A model generated the notes under the pieces. It did not search any database. It had not been told where the DNA came from and saw nothing but the letters and a program-made list of their open reading frames with translations. From Spirochaetia bacterium (GTDB lineage Bacteria; Spirochaetota; Spirochaetia; JABMQR01): 6,506 nt of DNA. The translations under genes and the position numbers were made by a program. The stretch lies in assembly GCA_016784705.1 (NCBI GenBank), contig JADHUD010000141.1, forward strand, positions 1 to 6,506. The letters are read 5' to 3'. Positions 1-6,506 of the stretch are shown here, one piece after another (position 1 is the stretch's first letter; each line of letters starts with the position of its first letter).

Positions 1-4
1 GGTA

Positions 5-33
5 TTGATAGATTTATATGGGTGAATTATACT
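5..33 (+). promoter_or_regulatory. Probable sigma70-type promoter for the mnmE cluster
   Basis: A -35 box TTGATA (5-10, five of six consensus positions) and a -10 box TATACT (28-33, five of six) are separated by exactly 17 bases. Transcription would be expected to begin about seven bases after the -10 box, at position 40 or 41, which is the first base of the mnmE ATG or the base before it. This agrees with the lack of a Shine-Dalgarno sequence ahead of mnmE. The boxes and spacing are read directly; activity is inferred. Confidence 0.6.
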
Positions 34-40
34 CCTAACG

Positions 41-1414
41 ATGAAAACAAGATATTATGATACAGAGGATTTGATCGCCGCACTTGCAACACCCTGGGGG
101 GAGAGTGCCCTGGCAATAATACGCACTTCAGGACTGAACTGTATTGAAACAATAGCTGCATGTTTTTTGGGGCAGGAGAGATTAATCAAGGCGGAAAGCG
201 GAACGCTGCATCATGATTATTTTATCGACCCGGAGACTCAGGAGCATTTGGATGAGATAGTAGCAGCTGTATACCGGGCACCATCAGGATATACGGGTCA
301 GGAGAGCCTGGAAATTTTTTGTCATGGCAGTTTGCCCGGGATTCAACGGATATTGGAGACTCTCCATGCCGCTGGATTCAGAGATGCGAGGCCGGGAGAA
401 TTTACCATGCGTGCATTTCTCAACGGAAAATTCGACCTTACCAGTGCCGAGGCTGTCCAGGAAATTGTTTCTGCAAAATCCAAAAAAGCACAGGCTCTTG
501 CCTTGGGAAGGCTTTCCGGGAATCTTTTCCATGAAATTGATACCATAAAGCATGAACTGGTTACTATTCTCAGTATGATTGAAGTGCAGCTTGATTATGC
601 TGAAGATGAAATTGAGGAATCGATTGAACTTCCAATTACTGCAATACTGGATCTTAGAGAGAAAATAGCACAGCTTGCTGCAACATACAGTACCGGAAAA
701 CTCTTTTCGGAGGGTGCCCGTGTGGTATTGGCCGGGAGAACCAATTCCGGAAAGTCATCACTGTTTAATTTGTTTCTCAAAGAAGATCGATCAATTGTCT
801 CTGAAATTCATGGAACCACCCGGGATTATATTGAGTCCTGGGTTACCATCCGGGGAATTCCGGTAAAACTTTTTGATACAGCCGGATATCGTGAGTCAAT
901 GGACAGCATTGAAGAGGAAGGGATTCGCAGAAGCGCTAAGGTAGCAGAATCTGCTGATCTTATTCTCTACCTGATTGATGGTTCTCTGGGATTTACTGAA
1001 GAGAATAAGAACGATTTAAAACAGCTTTCAGGAGAGGTTGAAATTATTCTTGTGTGGAATAAGGCAGACATAGCAGCCAAAAAGCAGCCTGCAGATAGTA
1101 TTGCTGTAAGTGCGGTTAATGGTACAGGCTTTAGTGTGCTTGAAGAGAATATCTGCACAAAACTTATGGGAAGCGGAGCATCAGTTTTTCGGGATTCAGA
1201 AATCATGATCGACTCGTTACGTCAGAAAGAACTTCTGGACAGGGCTGCTGAAAGCCTCTCTGAAGCTGTGAAAACGGTTGAAGATAAGATGCCTCTTGAT
1301 GTTACAGCACCGGAAATTAGTGATGCAATAGATGCCCTGGGAGAATTGACTGGTGAAATAACCTCTGCAGATATTCTGGACAGGGTATTTTCAGGCTTCT
1401 GTGTTGGTAAATAA
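41..1414 (+). CDS. mnmE: tRNA uridine-5-carboxymethylaminomethyl(34) synthesis GTPase MnmE
   Basis: MnmE (TrmE/ThdF) is a cytoplasmic GTPase that works with MnmG to build the 5-carboxymethylaminomethyl group on wobble U34 of tRNAs reading NNA/NNG codons. The 457 residues match the usual family length. Residues 1-120 form the formyl-tetrahydrofolate-binding domain, followed by the conserved PGEFTMRAFLNGKFDLTSAEAV stretch (118-139, split here only by description) and a helical region. The inserted G domain shows G1 GRTNSGKSS (232-240), G2 GTTRD (258-262), G3 DTAG (279-282) and G4 NKAD (340-343). The protein ends in the diagnostic FCVGK (453-457) with the catalytic Cys454. The G1 loop has Thr where Pro is commonest. 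ATG at 41 is the only standard start after the in-frame stop at 23-25; no Shine-Dalgarno precedes it, and a TTG at 71 is a poorer choice. First gene of the cluster with mnmG and rsmG. Confidence 0.97.
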   Translation: MKTRYYDTEDLIAALATPWGESALAIIRTSGLNCIETIAACFLGQERLIKAESGTLHHDYFIDPETQEHLDEIVAAVYRAPSGYTGQESLEIFCHGSLPGIQRILETLHAAGFRDARPGEFTMRAFLNGKFDLTSAEAVQEIVSAKSKKAQALALGRLSGNLFHEIDTIKHELVTILSMIEVQLDYAEDEIEESIELPITAILDLREKIAQLAATYSTGKLFSEGARVVLAGRTNSGKSSLFNLFLKEDRSIVSEIHGTTRDYIESWVTIRGIPVKLFDTAGYRESMDSIEEEGIRRSAKVAESADLILYLIDGSLGFTEENKNDLKQLSGEVEIILVWNKADIAAKKQPADSIAVSAVNGTGFSVLEENICTKLMGSGASVFRDSEIMIDSLRQKELLDRAAESLSEAVKTVEDKMPLDVTAPEISDAIDALGELTGEITSADILDRVFSGFCVGK

Positions 1415-1429
1415 CAACCTTCAGTATAA

Positions 1430-1473
1430 AGCTGCATAAACAGCTCTTGTAAAGACACCTGTTTTCGCAAGAG
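1430..1473 (+). promoter_or_regulatory. Possible hairpins in the mnmE-mnmG intergenic leader
   Basis: The 76-base gap between mnmE and mnmG contains two inverted repeats. AGCTG (1430-1434) pairs with CAGCT (1441-1445) around a 6-base loop. CTCTTG (1444-1449) pairs with CAAGAG (1468-1473) around an 18-base loop. They share bases 1444-1445, so both cannot form fully at once. The second ends two bases before the AAAGGA ribosome-binding site of mnmG (1476-1481). Neither is followed by a U-tract, so they are not intrinsic terminators. A role in translation or RNA stability is only a possibility, and stems of 5-6 bp can arise by chance. Confidence 0.25.
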
Positions 1474-1490
1474 ATAAAGGATATGAAAAT

Positions 1491-3296
1491 ATGGATTTTG
1501 ATGCCATAGTAATTGGCGCAGGCCATGCAGGTATAGAGGCTTCTCTTGCGCTGTCAAGACTGCATTTTTCGACTCTGCTCATAACACAAAACCTCGATGC
1601 TATAGGCAGATTGTCCTGTAATCCGGCAGTTGGCGGATTGTCAAAGGGAAATATGGTTCGTGAAATAGATGCTTTAGGCGGAGAAATGGGACACCTGATA
1701 GACTCCACCATGATTCAGTTTCGAATTCTCAATAGACGCAGAGGACCCGCAGTTCAGGCTCCCAGAGCACAAGCAGACAAATTTGCTTATGCTATGCTGG
1801 CAAAAGAGCGTGTGGAAACGCAGAAAGATCTTACGCTTTTTCAGGATACCGTGGTGGATATTATTCTCAGTACATCAGGAGCGGAGATAGCAGGAGTTGT
1901 CACTGAACGCGGAAGGAAAATTTATGCCCGAACGGTTGTGCTCACAACAGGTACATTCATGGAGGGAAAAATCTTTATCGGAGATTATGAGCACCGGTCC
2001 GGCCGGCTTGGAGAACCCGCGGCTATTGGATTGGGTACAGCGCTTCGTGGAAAAGGATTTACTGTAGGCCGTTTGAAAACAGGTACTCCTGCCAGAGTGA
2101 AAAAATCATCTCTGGATTTCAGCAAAATGACAGAGCAGCCGGGAGATCCGTATATGCAGCCCTTTTCCTTTATGAGTCCGGCTGCTGCACGACCCTCTGT
2201 TCCCTGCTGGATTACCTATACCAATGATATCACCCATGACATTATTGCAGAAAATATTAAGCGTTCCCCCCTGTACGGGGGTAAAATTGTAGGTTTGGGA
2301 CCAAGGTACTGTCCATCCATAGAAGATAAAGTGGTTCGGTTTCCGGACAGAGAAAGGCATCAGATATTTGTAGAACCTGAGGGACTTACTACCGAAGAGA
2401 TGTACCTGAACGGGATATCTTCTTCCCTGCCTGAAGAGGTTCAGGAAGATTTTATTCATTCAATTCACGGACTTGAACATGCAGAGATTATGAGACCGGG
2501 TTATGCGGTGGAGTATGATTATCTGGATCCCACACAGCTCTACCCAAGTCTTGAAACAAAACGGGTCGGCGGATTGTTTATAGCAGGTCAGACAAATGGA
2601 ACTTCGGGGTATGAAGAGGCAGCAGGGCAGGGTCTTATTGCCGGAATAAATGCAGCCAGAAAACTGCAGAATCTTGAACCGCTCATCCTTTCCCGTGCAG
2701 AGGCCTATATTGGTGTACTGATTGATGATCTTGTAACAAAAGGGACGCAGGAACCCTACAGAATGTTTACTTCCCGGGCTGAATACCGGTTGAATCTGAG
2801 ACATGATACTGCAGATCAGCGGCTTACAGAAAAGGGGTTTGCAATTGGTCTGTGCTCAGCAGAACGTATTGAGAGATTACGTGAAAAACAGCAGCAGGCT
2901 GATGAAATCCTTGAGCTGCTGCGGCAGCATGCAGAAGAGGGTAAAAATTGGCTTCATCATCTGAAAAGACCTGAAATTACCATTGAGCATGCAGCGGCCG
3001 TTATTCCTGAACTGGGAAGATTTTCAGAACCGGTTATGCGTAAGGTGGAACTTGATATTAAGTATGCAGGATATATAGACAGGCAGCAGAGACAGGTTAA
3101 TCGTTTCAGCAGGATGGAGCGCATCAAAATTTCCCGCGATTTCGATTTCTCAAGTATTGAAGGATTGTCGAATGAGGCAAAGGAAAAATTCACTAAAATC
3201 AGGCCGCTCTCAGTTGGTCAGGCATCCAGGATTTCAGGAGTGAGAAACTCAGATGTTGCCGTCCTTATGGTCATTCTCGGGAGAGGAAAAGCATGA
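1491..3296 (+). CDS. mnmG: tRNA uridine-5-carboxymethylaminomethyl(34) synthesis enzyme MnmG
   Basis: MnmG (GidA) is the FAD- and NADH-dependent partner of MnmE in U34 modification of tRNA, acting in the cytoplasm as a heterotetrameric complex. The 601 residues are slightly fewer than the roughly 620-630 typical of many bacteria. The N-terminal Rossmann motif GAGHAG (9-14) binds FAD. Cys43 in LSCNPAVGG and Cys274 in GPRYCPSIEDK correspond to the two conserved functional cysteines. GQTNGTSGYEEAAGQG (366-381) is the second FAD-contact region, and EPYRMFTSRAEYRL (421-434) is highly conserved. The C-terminal helical domain, with KYAGYIDRQQRQV (524-536), is the part that contacts MnmE and tRNA in the family. 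The start is supported by AAAGGA at 1476-1481, nine bases upstream. An out-of-frame ATG at 1483 opens only eight codons. The stop overlaps the rsmG start by four bases. Confidence 0.98.
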   Translation: MDFDAIVIGAGHAGIEASLALSRLHFSTLLITQNLDAIGRLSCNPAVGGLSKGNMVREIDALGGEMGHLIDSTMIQFRILNRRRGPAVQAPRAQADKFAYAMLAKERVETQKDLTLFQDTVVDIILSTSGAEIAGVVTERGRKIYARTVVLTTGTFMEGKIFIGDYEHRSGRLGEPAAIGLGTALRGKGFTVGRLKTGTPARVKKSSLDFSKMTEQPGDPYMQPFSFMSPAAARPSVPCWITYTNDITHDIIAENIKRSPLYGGKIVGLGPRYCPSIEDKVVRFPDRERHQIFVEPEGLTTEEMYLNGISSSLPEEVQEDFIHSIHGLEHAEIMRPGYAVEYDYLDPTQLYPSLETKRVGGLFIAGQTNGTSGYEEAAGQGLIAGINAARKLQNLEPLILSRAEAYIGVLIDDLVTKGTQEPYRMFTSRAEYRLNLRHDTADQRLTEKGFAIGLCSAERIERLREKQQQADEILELLRQHAEEGKNWLHHLKRPEITIEHAAAVIPELGRFSEPVMRKVELDIKYAGYIDRQQRQVNRFSRMERIKISRDFDFSSIEGLSNEAKEKFTKIRPLSVGQASRISGVRNSDVAVLMVILGRGKA

Positions 3297-3982
3297 TAAA
3301 ATCTCAGGAACCTGTATTGGAAAAAGGGCTTATACAGCTGGGGATAGATTTTAACGACGCACAAATAGGTGCGCTTTCAGCATATGTTGATGAAATACTC
3401 TTTTGGAATGGAAAATATAAACTGGTTGCTGTCAGCAACAGAGAGGAGATACTGACACGCCATATTCTGGACTCGCTTGCTCCGCTGCCCATTCTGCTTG
3501 ATGCAATAGAAACCTTTGATCGGCCGGTAAAGATAGCTGATGCGGGTTCTGGAAATGGAATGCCCGGAATCCCTCTCTCGATTTTTTTACCGGATTATAC
3601 AATTACGCTGATTGAACGTTCAGGTCGAAGAGCCGGTTTTTTAAGGAATGCCCTAGTACAATGTGAGGCAGACCGCATACGCAATACAGATGTTCATCTG
3701 GATATTATTAATCAGGATATACATGATGTAGTTGGTGCGTTTGATATAATAGTGTTCAGAGCTTTTCGTGCATTACCCGATGTGTTACGGGATCTCAGCC
3801 GGATAACTCCTGCCGATGGTATGCTTTTTGCGTACAAAAGCCGTCTGGATTCTATTGAGCAGGAATTGGCTGCGATTCCGGATGTGCAGCTGGCAGAGTG
3901 GAAACAGGATATAGTACCGTATACTGTCCCCGCCCTGGAATTAGAGCGGCGTATTCTTATATTGAAAAAACTTATGAAGTGA
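3293..3982 (+). CDS. rsmG: 16S rRNA (guanine(527)-N7)-methyltransferase RsmG
   Basis: RsmG (GidB) is a cytoplasmic SAM-dependent methyltransferase that makes m7G527 in 16S rRNA; in other bacteria its loss gives low-level streptomycin resistance. The 229 residues are a little longer than the E. coli enzyme (about 207). Family marks visible in order are FWNGKYKLVAV (37-47), RHILDSL (56-62), the SAM-binding loop IADAGSGNGMPGIPLSI (81-97), the acidic Glu108 in LIERSGRRAGFL at the next strand, RAFRAL (156-161) and LERRILILKK (217-226) near the end. The loop reads AGSGNGMPG where VGSGAGFPG is commonest, a mild variation. The ATG overlaps the mnmG stop in an ATGA, with an AGGA ribosome-binding site at 3284-3287, so translational coupling to mnmG is likely. 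I see no convincing terminator on this strand after the gene. Confidence 0.96.
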   Translation: MIKSQEPVLEKGLIQLGIDFNDAQIGALSAYVDEILFWNGKYKLVAVSNREEILTRHILDSLAPLPILLDAIETFDRPVKIADAGSGNGMPGIPLSIFLPDYTITLIERSGRRAGFLRNALVQCEADRIRNTDVHLDIINQDIHDVVGAFDIIVFRAFRALPDVLRDLSRITPADGMLFAYKSRLDSIEQELAAIPDVQLAEWKQDIVPYTVPALELERRILILKKLMK

Positions 3983-4001
3983 GCATTAAGCTTTTAATCT
4001 G

Positions 4002-4027
4002 AAAAACTCAGAGTTTACACTGAGTCC
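4002..4027 (-). terminator. Probable intrinsic terminator for msrBA
   Basis: Read on the minus strand, ACTCAG (4025-4006 side) and CTGAGT form a 6-bp stem around an 8-base loop, extendable by two G-U pairs, and the stem runs straight into five U residues (4006-4002). It starts about 20 bases after the msrBA stop. On the plus strand the same hairpin has no U-tract, so it would not serve rsmG well. The stem is short, so the call is moderate. Confidence 0.5.
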
Positions 4028-4046
4028 TGATAAGTCCGACAAGCCC

Positions 4047-4889
4047 TTAAAATCGCTTTTTGTAGATGTGGCAATAGGGAGTACTTCCTTTTACCTCGTA
4101 ATAATGCTGATGATATGGCTCTGCCGGCCAGAATATCCCGGATGGAACCAGTTTTGCTGCAACGGCAATACCCTTGTTTTCAAGTATTGAAATCAGCTTT
4201 TCTGCTGTCTCTTTCTCATGTTTATTGTTATAAAAGAGTACTGAAAGGTATTGGTTCCCGATATCCGGTCCCTGACCGTTTTTCTGTGAAGGATCATGAG
4301 TTTCAAAGTAGAGTTTGGCAAGCTCTTCAAATGATGTATGTTCAGGATCATACATCACCTCAACAGCTTCAACATGACCGGTTGTACCAGTACAGACCTG
4401 AGCATAAGTCGGGAATTCAGTTTCACCCCCGGCATAACCCGCTGTAGTAAGGATTACCCCGTCGAATTTGTCAAAATGGTACTGTGTACCCCAGAAACAT
4501 CCTGATGCAAAAATAGCCCTTTGAGTCCTGATATAGCGAATAGAGCGTGAATTAACACAGTGACGGGTGTTTTTCGGTGTATATTTTTCACCTGCAAAAA
4601 TATGACCTAAATGACCTCCGCACGCGGTACAGGTTATTTCAGTTCTTCTTCCGTCTGCATCAGGGCTCTCTGATACCGCTCCGGGAATTTTATCATCAAA
4701 ACTTGGCCATCCGCATTGAGAAGAGAATTTGCTCTCTGATCGATAGAGCGGGGCTCCGCATTTCCTGCAGATGTAGACGCCCTCATCAAAATGATTCCAA
4801 TATTCTCCGGTAAAGGGAGCTTCGGTACCTTTATGCTCAATTATTTCTATTTCTTTACGATTCAGTGGCTGTAAGTAAATATTTTTCAT
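4047..4889 (-). CDS. msrBA: Bifunctional peptide methionine sulfoxide reductase, MsrB-MsrA fusion
   Basis: One polypeptide reduces both sulfoxide forms of methionine: the MsrB domain the R form, the MsrA domain the S form. The MsrB half (about 1-118) has the zinc pairs CRKC (41-44) and CTAC (87-90), Cys59 in SQCGWPSF where many MsrBs keep a recycling cysteine, and the catalytic Cys111 in RHCVNSRSIRY. The MsrA half (about 124-280) opens with ASGCFWG, catalytic Cys131, then GHVEAVEV with Glu174, and GPDIGNQY with Asp209 and Tyr214. Cys273 near the C-terminus is the likely recycling cysteine. The linker is only about five residues. There is no signal peptide or membrane segment, so it should be cytoplasmic, unlike the secreted Neisseria-type enzyme, whose order is A then B. 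Start ATG at 4889 has GGAGG (4896-4900) six bases upstream. Probably transcribed alone between two terminators. Confidence 0.97.
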   Translation of the reverse strand: MKNIYLQPLNRKEIEIIEHKGTEAPFTGEYWNHFDEGVYICRKCGAPLYRSESKFSSQCGWPSFDDKIPGAVSESPDADGRRTEITCTACGGHLGHIFAGEKYTPKNTRHCVNSRSIRYIRTQRAIFASGCFWGTQYHFDKFDGVILTTAGYAGGETEFPTYAQVCTGTTGHVEAVEVMYDPEHTSFEELAKLYFETHDPSQKNGQGPDIGNQYLSVLFYNNKHEKETAEKLISILENKGIAVAAKLVPSGIFWPAEPYHQHYYEVKGSTPYCHIYKKRF

Positions 4890-4906
4890 ACCCTGCCTCC
4901 AACTTG

Positions 4907-4935
4907 AATATACATAATTTTAACGGAATGGGCAA
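4907..4935 (-). promoter_or_regulatory. Candidate sigma70-type promoter for msrBA
   Basis: On the minus strand TTGCCC (4935-4930, four of six matches to the -35 consensus) and TATATT (4912-4907, five of six to the -10 consensus) lie 17 bases apart. Transcription would begin near 4900, at or just before the GGAGG ribosome-binding site, leaving a leader of only about 11 bases before the ATG. The -35 box abuts and partly shares the U-tract of the fucI terminator. No recognisable oxidative-stress operator is visible. Confidence 0.4.
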
Positions 4936-4966
4936 AATAAACCCGGCTTTTTTTAGCCGGGTTTAT
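4934..4966 (-). terminator. Intrinsic terminator for fucI
   Basis: A perfect 12-bp inverted repeat (4937-4948 and 4955-4966) encloses a 6-base loop, with a GC-rich core GCCGGG. On the minus strand the core is followed by UUUAUUUU, giving a good Rho-independent terminator 38 bases after the fucI stop. On the plus strand the tail is weaker (UUUAUC), and no plus-strand gene ends nearby. Confidence 0.85.
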
Positions 4967-5003
4967 CAATGTATGAATTAATTAAAACTATGAAATGAAA
5001 GAA

Positions 5004-6506
5004 TCAGCGGAAAAGCGGACCAAGCGTGCTGCAGGCACGATAATCTGATCCTTCCATATCCATACCGAATGCATTCCACATACTTGGTCTGAAAATCCTG
5101 CTTGTATCAACATTGTGCATGTTTACAGGAATCCTCAGCATGGAGCAGAGAGTGATCAGATCTGCTCCGATATGCCCATAGCTGACTGCACCATGATTTG
5201 CTCCCCAATTTGCCATTACCGAGTAGACATCTTTGAATCTTTCATTTCCTGCTGCTGTTATTGGTGCAAACCAGGTTGTAGGCCAGGTGGGGTTGGTACG
5301 TTTGTCAAGTTTTTCATGTACTTCTGCAGGTACTTCAACGGTATATCCCTCTGCAATCTGCATAACAGGGCCAAGTCCTTTGATAATATTCACTCTTGAC
5401 ATGGTTACCGGCATTCCGCCTCTGCTCAGGAAATCAGTGGAAAAGCCTCCGCCCCGGAAATAACCTCCATCGGCTACACAGAACTCTGCTGCATTCAGAC
5501 AGGCTGCGGCATCATCGGGCGTTATATCCCAGAAGGGTTTCAGCACAGGATTGTTATTCTTGTCTCTCATCTCTCCAGTAGCATCAAGACAAGTAGATCC
5601 TGAGTTGATAAGATGAATGAATCCTCCGGCAGCAGCCCCTTCAGGTTTCCAGCCGGTTACCTTTTCGATAGCTTCAGGACTCCAGAAAGTTCTTACATCT
5701 GAAAAAATTTGTGCGGAATTGGTAAGCAGATGTCCGAAAAGCATGGAAACTGCATTAAGTGAGTCATTTTCAGTAGCGAAAATAAAAGGTTCACGGATAC
5801 CATTCCAGTCAAAAGATGAGTTAAGCATTGTCTCCATGAAATCACCGTTTGCCCAGTGATCAGTCCATGATCTCTGTCCCTGAAAACCACCGGCAATTGC
5901 ATTTCTTCCCAAAGCTTCCTCACCATAACCCAGCTCGGCAAGGCGTGGATTCCCGATCATCAGATCCCGCCCAATTATGGTCATTTTAACGCTGTATTCC
6001 CAATCTTTCTCTCTTTGTGCAGCTGACCTCTGCCATTCGGGCGGATTGATAAGGTCTTCCTGTTCTTTACAGTTTACTGAGACCCATTCCATAGCAGCTT
6101 TGAACTCATCCTCATCATATATGTTCTCTTCAACCCTGCGTGCAATCTCAGACATATCAACAACTTCAGTCCGCATGCCGAGGTATTCCTGAAAAAAGTC
6201 CTGATCCACAATGGAACCGGCTATGCCCATTGATGTTCCGCCGATAGACAGGTAGCTTTTTCCTCTCATATGGGCTGCGGCTAACCCAGCACGTGCAAAA
6301 CCGAGAACTTTCTGTTTCACGTCTTGGGTAACGGTTGAATCACCAGCTTCCTGAACATCCCGCCCGTAGATGCCGAATGCCGGCAGCCCCTTCTGATTAT
6401 GCCCTGCAAGTACAGCTGCAAGGTATACTGCCCCTGGCCGCTCGGTTCCGTTAAATCCCCAGACGGCCTTGATGGTCATTGGATCCATATCCATCGTCTC
6501 AGACCC
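5004..6506 (-). CDS. fucI: L-fucose isomerase, 5' end outside the window
   Basis: FucI interconverts L-fucose and L-fuculose (and D-arabinose and D-ribulose) in the cytoplasm with Mn2+, the first step of L-fucose breakdown. The reading frame is open to the window edge: four codons (GSET) precede the internal Met at 6494, and GSET.DMDP is an internal motif of the family, so that Met is not the start. From memory of the 591-residue E. coli enzyme, about 91 N-terminal residues are missing and 500 are present. Counting from the Met at 6494, the metal/catalytic residues are Glu242 (ATENDSLN), Asp266 (FSDVRTFW) and His434 (GANHG). Other conserved blocks are AGFQGQR (201-207), NSSFDWNG (225-232), [11 protein letters not shown] (367-377) and [11 protein letters not shown] (401-411). 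All key residues present are intact. Partner genes such as a kinase, aldolase or transporter would have to lie to the right; none is in the window. Confidence 0.97.
   Translation of the reverse strand, partial: GSETMDMDPMTIKAVWGFNGTERPGAVYLAAVLAGHNQKGLPAFGIYGRDVQEAGDSTVTQDVKQKVLGFARAGLAAAHMRGKSYLSIGGTSMGIAGSIVDQDFFQEYLGMRTEVVDMSEIARRVEENIYDEDEFKAAMEWVSVNCKEQEDLINPPEWQRSAAQREKDWEYSVKMTIIGRDLMIGNPRLAELGYGEEALGRNAIAGGFQGQRSWTDHWANGDFMETMLNSSFDWNGIREPFIFATENDSLNAVSMLFGHLLTNSAQIFSDVRTFWSPEAIEKVTGWKPEGAAAGGFIHLINSGSTCLDATGEMRDKNNNPVLKPFWDITPDDAAACLNAAEFCVADGGYFRGGGFSTDFLSRGGMPVTMSRVNIIKGLGPVMQIAEGYTVEVPAEVHEKLDKRTNPTWPTTWFAPITAAGNERFKDVYSVMANWGANHGAVSYGHIGADLITLCSMLRIPVNMHNVDTSRIFRPSMWNAFGMDMEGSDYRACSTLGPLFR

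Noticed and set aside
1..60. Open reading frame entering from the left edge and stopping at 58-60, overlapping the mnmE start by 20 bases
   Set aside because: It is only 19 codons, shows no recognisable protein end, and coincides with a good promoter. It could be the tail of an upstream gene, but nothing in the window supports that.
734..760. Thr in place of the usual Pro in the MnmE G1 loop (GRTNSGKSS)
   Set aside because: The Gly-Lys-Ser residues that bind phosphate are intact and all other GTPase motifs are present, so this is ordinary family variation rather than a defect.
2106..2804. Long open frames on the minus strand inside mnmG (2106-2459 and 2460-2804)
   Set aside because: They lie antisense to a highly conserved enzyme, have no recognisable domain, and are explained by codon bias of the real gene.
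3985..3997. AT-rich palindrome ATTAAGCTTTTAAT just after the rsmG stop
   Set aside because: It gives a five-pair A-T stem with no GC core or U-tract, so it is not a credible terminator or operator.
4041..4061. Possible plus-strand terminator AAGC with GCTTTTT after rsmG
   Set aside because: The stem is only four base pairs with a 10-base loop, and lies within the msrBA 3' end; too weak to call.
4115..4447. 110-codon plus-strand frame opposite msrBA
   Set aside because: It is antisense to the MsrA domain, whose catalytic motifs fix the real frame, and has no domain signature of its own.
5004..6494. Reading the Met at 6494 as the start of a shortened fucose isomerase
   Set aside because: The frame continues upstream to the edge with GSET, which matches the internal sequence of full-length FucI, so the gene is cut by the window and not truncated.

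Overview
The window is an ordinary-looking stretch of bacterial chromosome. It holds four complete genes and one gene cut by the right edge, at high coding density. The protein sequences suggest a spirochaete or close relative. MnmG carries the segments TMIQFRILNRRRGPAVQAPR and LLITQNLDAIGRLSCNPAVGG, which I recall as closest to spirochaetal GidA proteins. That placement is from memory and is tentative. Base composition is moderate and looks even across the window, with no sign of an inserted element.

Left half, plus strand: mnmE, mnmG and rsmG form a compact translation-maintenance cluster. MnmE (a GTPase) and MnmG (an FAD enzyme) act as one complex that modifies the wobble uridine U34 of certain tRNAs. 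RsmG methylates G527 of 16S rRNA. mnmE and mnmG are separated by 76 bases that can fold into small hairpins; mnmG and rsmG overlap by four bases. A near-consensus sigma70-type promoter lies so close to the mnmE ATG that the transcript may be leaderless.

Middle: rsmG converges on msrBA (minus strand) across a 64-base gap. That gap holds a hairpin which reads as a terminator only for msrBA. msrBA encodes one cytoplasmic polypeptide with an MsrB domain followed at once by an MsrA domain, so both methionine sulfoxide diastereomers can be reduced by a single protein.

Right side, minus strand: the last 500 codons of an L-fucose isomerase gene (fucI) run in from beyond the window. The gene ends 38 bases before a strong 12-bp terminator hairpin, whose U-tract overlaps the probable -35 box of msrBA. 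fucI belongs to sugar catabolism and has no evident functional tie to the other genes; the rest of its operon would lie to the right.

I see no mobile element, CRISPR array, RNA gene or unknown system. The points worth a second look are small: the apparently leaderless mnmE start, the very short MsrB-MsrA junction, and the terminator/promoter overlap ahead of msrBA.
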